64,000 nucleotides of DNA from Puccinia triticina (Eukaryota > Basidiomycota > Pucciniomycetes > Pucciniales > Pucciniaceae). Below, in pieces: positions 11,671 to 23,472 of the stretch. The notes under the pieces are model-generated. The model ran no database searches, was not told the DNA's origin, and saw nothing but the letters and a program-made list of their open reading frames with translations. Made by a program: the position numbers and the translations under genes. The stretch lies in the NCBI RefSeq assembly GCF_026914185.1, contig NC_070569.1, forward strand, positions 5,146,001 to 5,210,000, given 5' to 3'. Every line of letters starts with the position of its first letter. Position 1 is the first letter of the stretch.

Positions 11671-12058
11671 TTATGGTTGTCAAAGTTGAATTTCATGCTA
11701 AGGGTGTTCAAAGTTGAAATCATAAAATTTTCAATGCATAAACTCATAAAATCATAAAACTTTCAAGTGATGATTTCATATGTACCATTCTAGAAATGTT
11801 GCTCTAATTTGAGTGCTTGGGTGCAACATATTTTTTTCAGCTTAGAATTTTATGATTTTATGATTTTATGATTTTATGCAAGTCAACTTTGAACACCCTA
11901 GCTGTATAAATGCATAAATCATAAATTCATAAAACTTTGTTTGCAGGGGATCTCACCAATCTGCTTAAGTAATCTTTGGCTTTCCCAGCCAAAGAATTTT
12001 TATGAATTTATGATTTACGCATTTATGCATGCATGAATTCCAACTTTGACAACCATAA
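11671..12058. mobile_element. MITE with TTATGGTTGTCAAAGTTG ends
   Basis: Left TTATGGTTGTCAAAGTTG at 11671 and right CAACTTTGACAACCATAA ending at 12058. The arms contain many ATAAAATCATAAA motifs. A second inverted-repeat element (11701-11899) lies within it. No sure target duplication. Confidence 0.65.
11701..11899. mobile_element. nested hairpin MITE with AGGGTGTTCAAAGTTG ends
   Basis: AGGGTGTTCAAAGTTG at 11701 and CAACTTTGAACACCCT ending at 11899, with TCATAAAA-type repeats inside each arm. Its ends share GTNNTCAAAGTTG with the outer element, so the two are probably related families. Confidence 0.6.
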
Positions 12059-12174
12059 GTATATGTACATGTGTTTGGTGCACTCTGTTTCACCTACATG
12101 TGGGGGGCTGTGTGTGTGCTTCAAGAAACACCAAACTCTATGAAGAAGTTGAGCTATTGAAAAGTGACCAGTGA

Positions 12175-12860
12175 CAACAATGGGCCTATACTATACTCTA
12201 CTATAACTGGGCCTTTCTGCTATTGTATAGGTCTGGTTGTACCAACCTATACTAATAACTGTACCAGTATTGGCCCTTGCTGCAAGTGGCCCGTATAGTA
12301 TTCTGTGGTTTTTCTCTGAAACAAAAAATACAGGTATAGTAACTTTTTTTGCCCCTGGTTACCGTGATAACACACTTAATCAGGTGTAAACATATAGCAA
12401 TGATATTCGGGCTCCTGATTATTGTACAGGCAAACCATGACACCTACCTGGTCCTTGCAGTAATAGAAAGGGCTTATTTAGGTCTTGTTCTGTTGAGAGA
12501 TTGCTCTCTGTGGCTCCAGACGTGGTTGTCTGTTGACTTCAACTACTTCAAAATCCATGTGGCTTTGTGATGATTTTCCCCTCTCAGGGATTTTGCAAGC
12601 CCAAGAAATAGATAGATTTTCATCCCTACTGAGTAGTGGTACTGGCCACATCTGGGCAGTATGCCCGTATAGTGTTGAGATTTTTTTGTTTTCTTCCTTC
12701 ATTTGGATATAGTATTTTCAAAAAAATAATAATCCTCATGTAATTGGATATAGTATTAAAAATTCATTACGGAAAAAGGAAATAATAGTACTGTTATTGG
12801 ACCAAAAAAAATATGATAACTATACTATACCAATATCTGTATAGTCAAGGCCCATTGTTG
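12175..12860. mobile_element. MITE, CAACAATGGGCC ends, 7-bp duplication
   Basis: Perfect 12-bp ends CAACAATGGGCC and GGCCCATTGTTG. CCAGTGA is repeated directly on both sides (12168-12174 and 12861-12867). Interior is rich in TATAGTATA motifs. No coding capacity. Confidence 0.75.
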
Positions 12861-13717
12861 CCAGTGAGGACTAGGCAAGAAAAACCATATCTGAGACTGA
12901 GCTTCTGAAGGCAAAAAAAGTTTAGACCTTAAGGTTAAAATGATGTAATAAAAATGAGGTAGAAATAATGAAAAAAGGAAGAATTTCAGCCAGCTGCGCT
13001 GGCTCTATGGCGGACAGTACTAGAACCCCATGGCTTTCTGTTTTTTTTTTTTTTTTTGCCACTTGAACAGCCTTGAATAGCAACTTGCAAACATGAATCA
13101 AATCTACACCTGGCCTACTTTACAATCAGCCAATCAAAAAAATCAGGAGAATTACTAGGTGCAGAGGAACAGAAAAATGGCTTCAGGCTTAATCTATCCT
13201 TTGTAGGCTCCCTGCAAAAAATTGGTCCCCCTCCTCCAAAAATAGAGCAAATTCTATAGTTGGGGATAAAGCGTGCTTGATAGAGCCAAATTCTCAAGAC
13301 ATTTGCAAATGCCAAGTATGCAGGCGGCTCACCACAATCAATAGCTTGGTTAATACTTGAAATTTGAATCATGTACTCCTGATGCCATGCTGTTAGGTAT
13401 GAGTGTTCCATTCTGGGGCAGAATAAATCCAATCAGGACCCCAGAAAGCCCCTAGTTACTTTTGTTGTAGATATCCAACAGATCTTTGCAGCTACCCACT
13501 GTTATTGTTATCAGTAGTGTGTAAATCTATGCTTCACATGTACCATTGCAGGCCTGTCTTTGTGAGACCAATACCATAAAGGGGCCAAATAAGACTTCAA
13601 GTGGCCTTTTATTGCATGATATTCTACTCAGTATATGTTTCTCCACGTGCAGATATCACCAAGGCTGCCACGGAAAATCTCTCCTTGTGTGGCAAAATTG
13701 CCCCACTCAAGGGTGAA
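12861..13717. other. region without recognised gene
   Basis: Nothing recognised except a poly-T tract near 13040. The minus open frame at 13115-13432 has no known motif. Confidence 0.4.
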
Positions 13718-14128
13718 AGCGCTGCGCTTCAAAAAGGCAGCGGTTTTGGTGGCCGCTGCGCTGCGCTGAGAGTAGCGGCCCCGCCCGCTGCGCTACCGCT
13801 TTTTGGGTCTGGCAAGAAGCGAGGACCCGCTACTGGAGGACTTCCCGTTGCAATCTGGGAGCAATCTGAGAGCCTCCCAGAGTCTCAAAGCCTAAATTTC
13901 CCTGCAAAATTGGGCTCAGATTGGGGTCTGGAAGGGGTTCCCAGATTGACGGGAAGTCCCCCACTTCCAGCGGTAGCGCAGCGGAACCATCGCTGCGCTA
14001 CCCCCCACTGCCAGCCAAAAAAGCGCAGCGCAGCGCAAAGCACAGCTTTTTGGACTGACCGCGCAGCGGCTCCCCGCTGCGCTGCGCCAAAAGACCGCTT
14101 TTTTTGTAGCGCAGCGCAGCGTTTCAGC
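13718..14128. repeat. GC-rich inverted repeat full of GCGCTGCGC motifs
   Basis: The left arm (from AGCGCTGCGCTTC) and right arm (ending GCGCAGCGCAGCG) are diverged inverted copies. An inner pair is CTGGAGGACTTCCCGTT...AATCTGGGA against CCAGATTGACGGGAAGTCCCC. Composition is far more GC-rich than the flanks. Open frames on both strands here are products of the low-complexity repeat. Confidence 0.6.
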
Positions 14129-15199
14129 CTGGCCCACTGTTACTGGTAAAAATCACAATAATGGCCAAATTTGGTGGTGATATTGTTGTGCTACATGGTA
14201 CTGTAGCAACAACTATGTACCCACCATTGCCCATCCCAAACCGGCCCATGTGTCCTGCATCTCTAAACCGTTTTTTTCCCAAAACGTTTGGCAGCAATTC
14301 TGTTTTTATTTCTCTTTTTTTTTCTTTTTTTCTCAACTGGAAGAATCAGTAGCCAAAGTGGTGTGTACAAGGGAGCAAAAAAAGAAAAAAGAAAAAAGGA
14401 TTATTGTGGGCCAAAAAAGGATGGGACAAGGGGAATGGCCCAAAACCAATCAGCAATAACCAATGACTCCCGCTAGAGATCTGCGGGCCTGTAGTCTCAG
14501 GAGTGATCTAGAGCCCCCAAGAGTTAGATTTCCCTGCAAAAATCCAGCCGTCCAGGGCCTGAATCAGCATCAAGAGATTCTTTTGGGAACATATGTACTC
14601 CCATATAAATGGCATCTCAACTGGGATTTTACACAGAAAAAACAGCAAAAGTTTGTTCTGACAATGTCCATATCTACATGAGCCAGCAGTGCACCCCAAG
14701 CTTACCAGGGACCAGCGTGGCCAACCACCCCCCGAAAACCCCCTCAAATCTATAATATTACTATCGTCATCACAAAAAAGGCATGTATATTGTGTCCCAA
14801 AACAGAAGAGAGAGAGAACCAGAGATATATAGAAAAGCAGTCCATTTCGACACCATGAGAGCCGATGAGCATTGTGGGGTAGATATACAAGCCAAAAGGG
14901 CGCGCGCGCGAGGGCGAGAGGCGAGGCGGGCGGGCGGCAGAACACAGAAAGACAGAACGCGGGCGAGGTAGAGAGGAAGACTATTGATGAGGAGCGGGGC
15001 TTTAATAAATAAATAAATATTCGGCAGCTAGCGGGCGTTTTGTAAGGGCGTGTTGCAAGGATTAAACGAGGATAGTAGGCGCGTAAAAATATATCGAAGA
15101 GACAGAGACAGAGAGAGAGAGAGAAAGAGGGTGTAAGTGAGCACAGCGATCTAAGTCGCAAAAAAAAAAGACAGCAGATTAGGGGTGGGGGCGAGGGCG
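14129..15199. other. gene-free stretch downstream of the RhoGEF
   Basis: Contains poly-T/poly-A tracts, purine-rich AGAGAG tracts (15107-15128) and GCGCGCG. The long minus-strand frame at 14508-15362 is mostly pyrimidine-rich sequence and runs past the true stop of the RhoGEF gene in another frame. It is likely 3' untranslated sequence. Confidence 0.45.
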
Positions 15200-16588
15200 T
15201 TATTTGGGGCGCCGGTCGGAGCCTTCCAACAGTTGCTCGAACAGCCCGGCGGCCGAGGTGTCGTTCTTCATCTACCCGAAACGAAGCACACAGATCAGCC
15301 CACCGCGCCATCCACAAAAAACAGACCCCTCTCGCGCACACAAAAAAAGAGAGAGAGAACAAAGGACGCGTACTTGGAGCATGTACACGATGCCCGTGCG
15401 GACGCCGCGATCGGAGATATCGACGGCGACGCCGGTCCTGCCGACCCGTTCGACGCCGTCGGAGAGGACGATAGTGGAGATGAGGGTCTTGTTGCCTTTG
15501 TCAGCGGCGACGACGAGCTGCTTGATGTTGTTCGGTTTCTGGACGAAGACGCGGAGCTTAGCGGGGCCGAGGGCCTTCCACTGGGAATGGGCCTGCTTGA
15601 GGAACACTTTGGTCTTCATCTCTGCCGCGAGCACCGCCGGCCCGGCCTGCTGTTGTGTGTCCTCCGGACTCGCCGCCGACTCCGAGTCCGAGTCGTCCGA
15701 GCGAGCCCCGCCGTGCACCAATGGCCGCGACGCCCGCGAGACCGACGTCGCGCCCGACGCCGGCCGCTCGTGCACCCGCTGGATCGCCGCCGATGGCGGC
15801 CGGTATTGCCGGTCCCGGTACGGCTCCGTGGACGTCGAGCGGCGGATGGGCGCGGGGACGCCCGCGGGATGCCTCATGTCCTCCGACGGCTGGGTCGGCA
15901 TCGGCATCGGCATCGGCGGAAGATTCGCCGCACGCGGATCGAAGCGCGCCCCCAGGGCATGTGCAGACGGCGCTTTGCGGAGCGTGCGCATCGCCATGGG
16001 GTGCCCGGGATGGCCAGCTTCGCCGACCGAATGCGAGGGCGGGGGGGCTGGTTGGGAGCGGTAGCCTTCGGAATACGTGCCTGCGGTCGTCCATGTTAGC
16101 CGCTATCCTCTCATGAGTTACATATATATATGGTCAGAAAGAATGGTGATGGACTCACTCGGACTCCTCAACGGTTGTCCCGCAACACCGTTCTGAGCGT
16201 GGGGCGGTGGGCCTAAGGAATGCATTGCCATCTGGTTGGCAAGCGATCCGCCAGCGTCTGAAGGGCTTCTGCTGTATTGGCCAGGAAAGGGCGGCGAGGC
16301 CAGTTGAGAGGCCTGGTGCTCGAGATGGGAGGAGAACGAGGACGGGGGACGCTCGCTCCTGTGCGAAAAGCTGGGACTGATCGGCTGCGATTGGGTGCCG
16401 AGCCTCGGTGGGATTCCGTTGATGGACAGGTTGGTGAGCGCAGATAGCTTTGGGTTTTTTAGCGAGTTGCTGCTCTCTTCATGCGGGGCTTGGTTGCGAT
16501 TTTCAGCTGGAGCTACAGGGCTCATTTGTTTTTGGAGGGCAACTGGGCATAGAGCTTGTTTGTCAGTAGAATTCTTGGAGGACGAGCA

Positions 16589-16628
<40 letters not shown>

Positions 16629-18479
16629 GCACCTTGTCTTCCAAACTCGATGGCTTCTTGTAGATGCTGGACCCAAGCATCTCTCTCAGCCTGCGTATTG
16701 ACAGACACTCTGACCGCTTCTTTGCCCATAGCAATCACTTCAAAGTCGGTCTCACTACCGACGGGGTTGACTTGCAGATGTTTTCCAGCCAAGGGGGGAT
16801 ACATCAGCCACATGTTGGGATGGTTGGGGGAGCACTGTTCCTTGTATTCGCAAAACATCAAGAGATCGGTGATCAGAATCAGTCGGCCGGAGGGGGTTTC
16901 GACTTCGCGGTTTGGATCAGACTGGGGGCGCAGTTTGAACCTGGCATCGCCGCTGTATCGTAAGGATCTTGAGTAGGCCAGGGTGGGAGGAGCCAGGAGA
17001 AGACGGCATTGCTGCGATGGAAGAGTGGATCAGCTTGAGTGATGGGCATATGAAACATTGGGCTGGCCAACCTTGGGGGCCATGGAGAAGATGTCCAAGC
17101 ATCGGCTGGTGTCCAGCTGGGTTTGGAGGTTGATGATCGCCTGCTGAACAAACACGCCGCGGTTGACTTGGACCATATCCGGCTGAGGTTTGAGTGCGTT
17201 TGCCTGTTGCTGGGCCTCAAAGGTGTGACTGGAGGATGATAGGGGGGTGCTGGGGTTGGTTCTATCGAATACTTCACTGTCAATCAGGACGAGAGGGAAA
17301 GATACAAATCAATCTTCCAGTGGGTGTCACTCAGGGTAAACAGGAAATGGGTCCTACTCGGTGGTGCTCCCAATGCTGCTCTCAGCCAGACCGCTCAAGG
17401 CAGTCTCGGTCGAGGACCTGAGGGCAGGCGGGACAGGGGCTGAGTGGGTCTGGGGAAGGGGAGCTGTTGGTGGGACAGGGGAGAGCTGTCTAGGGGCTAC
17501 AGAACATGATCTCAGTTTTTGGAGTGAGGGAGGAGGAGGAGGAGAGAGACGCACGGCTGAGCTGAGCAGCAACAGCAGCAGCAGGGCGTTGTTGGCTGGC
17601 GATCGGATCGGCCGGCGGATGGAGGGGGGAGATGCTCCATTGGGCTCGGCCGCGATCGATGAGCAGGCTGATCTGCTGTGCCGAGTCGTAGGCCGACTTG
17701 TGCTCGGGTCTGCCGTGCTGGAGGGAGTGGAGGAAGAAGTGGGCGAGTTTGCGGTAGTAGAAGAGGCGGGCGAAGGGCAGGGCGAAGAAGACGGTGAGGG
17801 AGGCGTGTGGGGTGGAGTGGGCGTCGAGCAGGAGGAGGTCGTCGGCGGGGTAGGGTGCCTCGGGGAAGATCGGCGGCGAGGGGGGGATGCTGGCCGGCCA
17901 GTCGAGGGAGAGCAGGGTGTGGATGAGCAGCTGGTTGGAGGCGACGTGGGGGTCGCGGGACCAGCCGCCGGCGCCGGCCCAGCCGGTGGGGTGGCAGTAG
18001 CGGTGGTAGACGGGCAGGAGGTGGCGGAGGAGCTGGGTGAAGAGGGCGAGGAAGGTGAGCAGAGGGTAGGTGGGGTGGGGCGGGTCGATGGGCTGGATGG
18101 ACTGGGTGAGGAAGGCCTTGTGTGCGCGGAAGATGGCCTCGATGAGTCTGAAGTGGCGGTCGAGGTGTGCGGGGGGGAAGTTGGAGGGCGAGTAGGCTGC
18201 GGCTATCCGGCTGATGACCGTGTAGAGGTCGTTTGTGAAGGTCTTCTCGGAGCGGATGAGCTCGCGGAGCAGGTCGATGTGGTGTGCTGGCGGGGGTGGG
18301 GGTGGATGGCGGAGTGCTGGAGGGGGTGGATGGTTCATTCTGGGGTGCTGGGGTGTGCGAGGAGTGGTGCTGGGGGGTGCTTGAAGTGGTGCTGGGCTGG
18401 GCTGGGTGGGCGGGGGATGTGGTTTTCCAGGGGGCTGTGCCCCGGAAACAAGGAAGCGAACAGCCCTGAAGCTCATCAT
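15200..18479 (-). CDS. Rho guanine nucleotide exchange factor (DH-PH)
   Basis: At least six exons. Exon 1 (from MMSFRAVRFLVSG, 18479) has a Pro-rich leader, then a DH domain beginning IDLLRELIRSEKTFTNDLYT and reaching ALPFARLFYYRKLAHFFLHS. A Ser/Pro/Thr-rich linker follows, then VQQAIINLQTQLDTSRCLDI, then a PH domain (RLILITDLLMFCEYKEQ ... NTQAERDAWVQHLQEAIEFG). After a (Arg-Glu)n tract and a Ser-rich region comes a C-terminal globular segment (MKTKVFLKQAHSQWKALGPA, KLRVFVQKPNNIKQLVVAAD, LISTIVLSDGVERVG). The last exon is 15271-15200 (MKNDTSAAGLFEQLLEGSDR). The family loads GTP onto Rho/Cdc42-type GTPases in polarity and wall signalling; the target is not readable here. A 444-codon open frame on the opposite strand is a shadow caused by GC-rich codon use. 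Confidence 0.82.
16592..16624. repeat. (TC)n microsatellite inside the RhoGEF coding region
   Basis: About 16 TC units. On the minus strand it encodes an Arg-Glu dipeptide run after the PH domain (ATRERERERERERMCSS). Length changes that are not a multiple of three would shift the frame. Confidence 0.8.
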
Positions 18480-18840
18480 CCCAGCCGTCACATTCTTCCT
18501 CGAACATCCCAGCAGAGAAACTACATGCAACTCAGAATTCCTCAGCTTGATCTCTCCTCAAAAAAAACTGATGATCCAATGCTTTGCGATCCACAACTGC
18601 TATTCATCAGAAGAGCCCATGTACATACTTGCATATATACATTCAGTGTAAACTATCCAATCGCGAGGGGAAAAAAAACAATACAGAAGAGATAGATATG
18701 CAGATAGACCAAACTAGAACGAAATCACAATCCTCTTCCAACCTAACACAGTAAGCAGGGGTCCAGACGCAACGATGAATCCAATGCCAAACAGATTTCC
18801 CGATGAAAAGATATATGCAAAGCCCGCCCAGATCAGGCGA

Positions 18841-21840
18841 TCACAGCACTCCGACGAAGGTCGACAGCAGACAGATCAGAAGGAGGCCGGCCGAGAACCG
18901 ACCGCCGGCGTCTGCAGGCGCAGATCCGCGCTTCGAGCCGGTCTTCGCCATCGGGGTCGAGGGACCGGTCGAGTTGCTGGCATCTTCATCGAATTTAGTT
19001 GAGACTCGGCGGGATCACTAGCATTTCAGGAACAAAATCAAAATCAGGGCTCACCTTGTGTGCGTTGGTAGCGGAACGGGTGCGCCTCAGTGTCTGGGGG
19101 TAAGATATCATCATCATCATCATATATCAGCACCAGCCTCGTCTTTCCGCATGTACCGAAATACTCAACTGAAAACGTATTGGTCTAGGGACAGAAGCTC
19201 GGGGTCCGAAAAGGTCAAGTAGATGTACTACGACCGGAAATCCAAGATCAGCTTAGTTGCGAATCATCTGATGTTCAACAAGACCAACCTTGAACGTTTC
19301 AGCATACCTATATCAATCATCAAACACCACTCAGCTTTTCTTATCGCGGAATCCGCACCCAGTCGAGCCCTTCAACAACCAAACCAAAAAAAAAAAAAAA
19401 CACTCACAAGAAGCTCTCCGAAGCATCAGACGGTTTAGGGTTCGAGGCAGAGTTGACGTTCTCGATATCCGAGAAGCTAGCAGGGGCCTTGCAGTACTTC
19501 TGCAAGGACTTGAAAGCCTGCCAGACGAATTCCTGGTACTGCCTGTCCCCCGTCAACCGCCACCCATAGAATGCAGACTCGATCACCTCGGGGCTGCCGG
19601 GCGTGCGGGAAATCCATCGTCAGGACAAGTTCAGAAGGTAGGACAGGTCTAAAGCTCACCGGAGATGGTAGGCGGAGTTCGTTATGTAGAACCCATTCGT
19701 CCGAAAGAACTCCATGTCCTGTGGGTTGGAGAAAAAAAAAAAAAGAACAGTTGAGTTGCAGAGCTTATGGGTCGAGAAGGAGCAGAGAGGTTATAAACCA
19801 CGCAACTTGCGCGCTTGGCTTCTCATCATTGGTTTCGCCGTTTCGTCCCAGAAAACGGAAGATTTCTGGGCCGAGTCCAGTGGCAGTCCGCTTATACTGT
19901 ACGCGGTCAAAATGCTACTCAGTTACTTCTTTGTCCTCCCTGACATAAGGAGTGAAATTTCAAAACTCAACGCTCTCCATACAGGTTGCTACCAGTTTCA
20001 GGCCATAATCAAACAGCTGATTGTCTTGGAAGACTTTCCCACCCAACAGCCAGTTTCCGCCTATCGTAAAGAGTCATCAGTCTGGCTTGTTTTTTTGGAT
20101 CATGTGTGTCTGCGTGAATCACTCACCGGTAAAGCAAGCCAGATGCGAAAACTCGTAGTCGCTAGTCTTGCTCGAGCTGGAATAACCACCCAGGTAGGTC
20201 AAGTTGCCAACGGGCGAGACTTGGATCAGCTTCTGGATGGACGATTGAACCGCCTGTTGCCACGCTGTACGAAGAAGAACATCAGCCCGGGTTTCACAAG
20301 ACAATTTGAATGGCGAAGCCGCACTTTGGTAGTAGGAGGGGTCTTTGTTGTCGATAAGCATGCCGTACTTCAAGAGGTATTCCATGTAAGAGCTGTGTGG
20401 CAATGAACAAATTGAGCTATCGAATATCTGCTGAAGGATCTAGGGATACGTACTCTGTGCCAGCTAAACCACTCATTTGGAAAACATAAATGATGTTTCA
20501 GTGGACTATTGACTTTGCATTACGAAAACGCGATAATTACTCACATCCCCAAGTAGAAAAATCACTCAAAATGGTTTGATTCTTGACCCCAAAGACCAAT
20601 CCAGGAAGTCCGGGAAGTGATGAAGGAGTTCCTGCAAAGAAAACCCCCTTTATTAGAATTTTTAATTGATTGATCGGGAGGCGGGGAAAATACCTACTGA
20701 TGATCGTTTGCACTGCCTTGGTAGCATATTGCAGGTATTTAGGTTGGCGGGTGTAAAAGCTCAGACGATCAAATTCCATGATAAGAGATCCTGCCTGAGT
20801 GTCTCAATTGGATTAACTACTGCATAGCAGAAAAAAATGCTATCAATTATGTGAATTGAGCAGAGGGTGCTCACGGATGCAGCACTGATGAAGTCTCGCA
20901 CGACGGGCTTATTGGTGGCGAAATCAAGAAAGGGGAAGGGCAAGTTCTGTTGATCGTCTTGCCAGCAGACAAGAAGTCTGTCGCCTAGCCTGCGGGCTTG
21001 GTCGAGAAGCGCAGCGTTGGTAGCCCCCGATAGCTCGTAGGCTGACTAGATATGACGAGAACGTGCATTTGCTTCAGAACGACGTTATTTACAGGGATAT
21101 AGTGGCTCCGGGAGTAGTTACGCACGAGGATTCCGGCTATGTATCGGATCGTCGACTCGAAGATTGAGACACCCTGTGATTACAAAGGTCACGCTATGAG
21201 TTACGACAATAGCACCACAGATTTGATCGAAAAAGAGTACCCACATCTTCCGTATTACTCTTCGAGAAATCGATCTTCAAAGTGTCTGCCACGCCCTGCG
21301 TGAATCGATCCTAAATCCGAACATGGGTGAATCAGTTAAGACCATATCTCTGCGTACAAGCCTGCGCCACCAAATAGTCTAACACTCACCTGAAGATTCA
21401 TGACAAGAAGGGTGTCGAGAGAGTCAACCAAGGTAGCTGACCTGGACCACCAATTAAAATGATGAACGGATGAGATCAGCAGGAAAGCCGGCATGAGTAA
21501 CCAGATGTTTCGTTGCGGAGGCGTACCAGCCATTACGAGTATTGCGAGCGGTTTTGGTGAGGGGTCGAACTGCAGGCAGTTGTGATCAGAGTCAGTGGGA
21601 TGGCTTAATGAAGTTTAGTTGCGCCGTGATCCAAAACAGACCTTCGTCGCCGGGAAAGCCGAACTTCATGTAATCATCGAAGGCGCCGGCAAATGCGGTC
21701 TTGACCTCTTCGGCCCTTTGCTTGTCTTGATCCGACTGTTTGAGGCCTGATTTTTGGAGCTTCGGTGGGGCCTGACAGACAACGCTCGAGATCTGGAGCA
21801 TGCATCCGAATAAGACCAGCTTCGCAGGGTTCGACAGCAT
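18841..21840 (-). CDS. GH47 class I alpha-1,2-mannosidase
   Basis: Roughly ten exons. Start MLSNPAKLVLFGCMLQISSV is a signal peptide. Family blocks in order: FDDYMKFGFPGDEG; SATLVDSLDTLLVMNLQ; KIDFSKS; VSIFESTIRYIAGIL; SAYELSGATNAALLDQARRL; LPFPFLDF; PGLVFGVKNQTILSDFSTWG; SYMEYLLKYGMLID; YLGGYSSSSKT.DYEFSHLACFTGGN; HLRPEVIESAFYGWRLTGDR; and DTEAHPFRYQRTQ, where the TEAHP motif carries the calcium-binding Thr of the family. GH47 enzymes trim alpha-1,2-linked mannose from N-glycans in the secretory pathway. The protein ends with a Ser/Pro/Gly-rich segment and a hydrophobic tail RFSAGLLLICLLSTFVGVL directly before the stop at 18841, which looks like a GPI-anchor signal or tail anchor. Family is clear; exact exon borders are not all settled. 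Confidence 0.85.
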
Positions 21841-22798
21841 CCTGGCCGATTAGGTAGTGGCTGGAATCGCTCGATGACACAGGATCCGAAAGGCTAGCGT
21901 CCTTGTGCGTGTATGGTGTGATCCGGAAACGAGCGACCGGTTGCTGATTATCTCTGCGAATCTTGGAGGGATACCTTGGTACAGCCTGTTGAGTAGAACG
22001 AGTGGAGTCGGCTGCCGAGGAGTGGTGGGAAATGGGGGCTTGCGTTGAGTTGGCGGATGGGAGCGAACTATTTGATGATCTCGACACCGCAATACATAAA
22101 TACATACATATGTACATTGGCCCTGCCACAGTTGGAAGGCATCGCCGAGGCAAATAACGACCGGAGTTAGCAACCAGATTTTCGTGAGGGGTGAGGTTCC
22201 GACAGGCTGCCAAGACGAAGTCTGCGCCAAACGTATTGCCCATCCCCCGCAAAATGGGTCGGGCTGTACGATTTAGGGCCACTGGCTGCCTGATGGCAAA
22301 CTCCGCAGTTCAGCATTGTCCTTCGCTTATCTCGGAAAGTATTCAGACCTGGTGGGCTGCAGCTATGGAGGCGCTGGACCGACAAAAATGGCCAATTTCG
22401 TGTTTTTTTTGTGAAATGCCGGTAAATCCACGACAAAATGGACAGATGAACCAACAAAGCGGTCATTGTTATGCTTTCAGAGCAACAATCCAGCCATCTT
22501 GGTGTTGGTCTGATGGTGCCTCTAGCCCGACAAAACAGCCACCATGGCTCTGAGCCGTCATTCCTAGCCAAACATGGTGCCTGAGCCGACATTCCTAGAC
22601 AAAAATGGCTCTGAACCAGAAATTCTTGTCAGTCATGTTTCATGTTTTGACTCTAGCCATCTTTCCTTGCTTCCGCTTCCAGCATCCGCCAAACATGTGG
22701 GATCAGTATCTGTCTGTATCAGTGTATGTATTTATATAATGCATGTGTAGCAGTACTCAAACAGGTGTCAGTGTCAGGATTTGTTATAAATCCTGTAA
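21841..22798. other. intergenic region upstream of the mannosidase
   Basis: No gene recognised. It includes a short imperfect tandem repeat at about 22543-22616 (units of ATGGCTCTGAGCC..CATTCCTAG) in which three copies can be seen. Confidence 0.45.
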
Positions 22799-23472
22799 TT
22801 ATGGTATTCAAAATTGCATAAGATTTTTTTACATAAAATCATAAACTGTGATTTTGGCTGGGAGATGTCACTTTAAGTTTTATGCACGTTGACATCTCCC
22901 AGCCAAAATGGGCTTTATGATTTTATGTAAACAGTGGCATATGTGTAATGACTAGAGTTATACAAAAATAAATCGGACAGGCCAAAGAGAGGGGTTCTCA
23001 CGAATGTCGACAGACGAGCTAATGACAACAACAGGCACTTATACCAAATTCAGATTTTTAAAGAGAGTTCTGATAATTTCTGATGATTGTAAGACGGACT
23101 ATGATTTGGGTTTGTACTCCTAGGATAATGCTTAGAAAAGAACAAAAATATTACGATGAGGAAAGGAGAAATACAACTGGAGAAACTATTTATGTTACAA
23201 AATGCTCTTGCGCTATTCTTTGGCTTTTCCGCTAATCAATGTATAAATCGCGGAGATACAAGCTTTGTATTTCCTCTTCTTGATCCTTAAGTCCTGTCGG
23301 AACTCCGAGTTGTTGCACGTCCGCTATCTGTAAATTAAAATGCCTTGATGAGTAAGGTTACGTGTTCCCTTACGCTTATTTACGCGTATCTAAGTTGGAC
23401 AAGCTTAGTAAAACCTATTGCGTGATGAAACGTAATTATAATTTTCACAATATGCAATTTTGAATACCATAA
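22799..23472. mobile_element. MITE with TTATGGTATTCAAAATTGCAT ends
   Basis: TTATGGTATTCAAAATTGCA at 22799 and the inverted copy TGCAATTTTGAATACCATAA ending at 23472. A separate hairpin lies close to its left end (22829-22930). No coding capacity and no sure duplication. Confidence 0.65.
22829..22930. repeat. hairpin MITE (TTACATAAAATCATAAA ends)
   Basis: Arms TTACATAAAATCATAAA and TTTATGATTTTATGTAA, with an inner matching pair TTTTGGCTGGGAGATGTCA / TGACATCTCCCAGCCAAAA around a roughly 19-bp loop. Confidence 0.7.

Noticed and set aside
13601..14149. 182-codon plus-strand frame
   Set aside because: It runs across the GC-rich palindrome and reflects repeat composition.
14508..15362. 284-codon minus-strand frame
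   Set aside because: Pyrimidine-rich sequence downstream of, and overlapping in another frame, the last RhoGEF exon; no motif.
17361..18695. 444-codon open frame on the plus strand over the RhoGEF gene
   Set aside because: It is the mirror of a GC-rich coding exon; the protein is Gly/Glu/Val-rich without motifs, while the minus strand has a clear DH domain.
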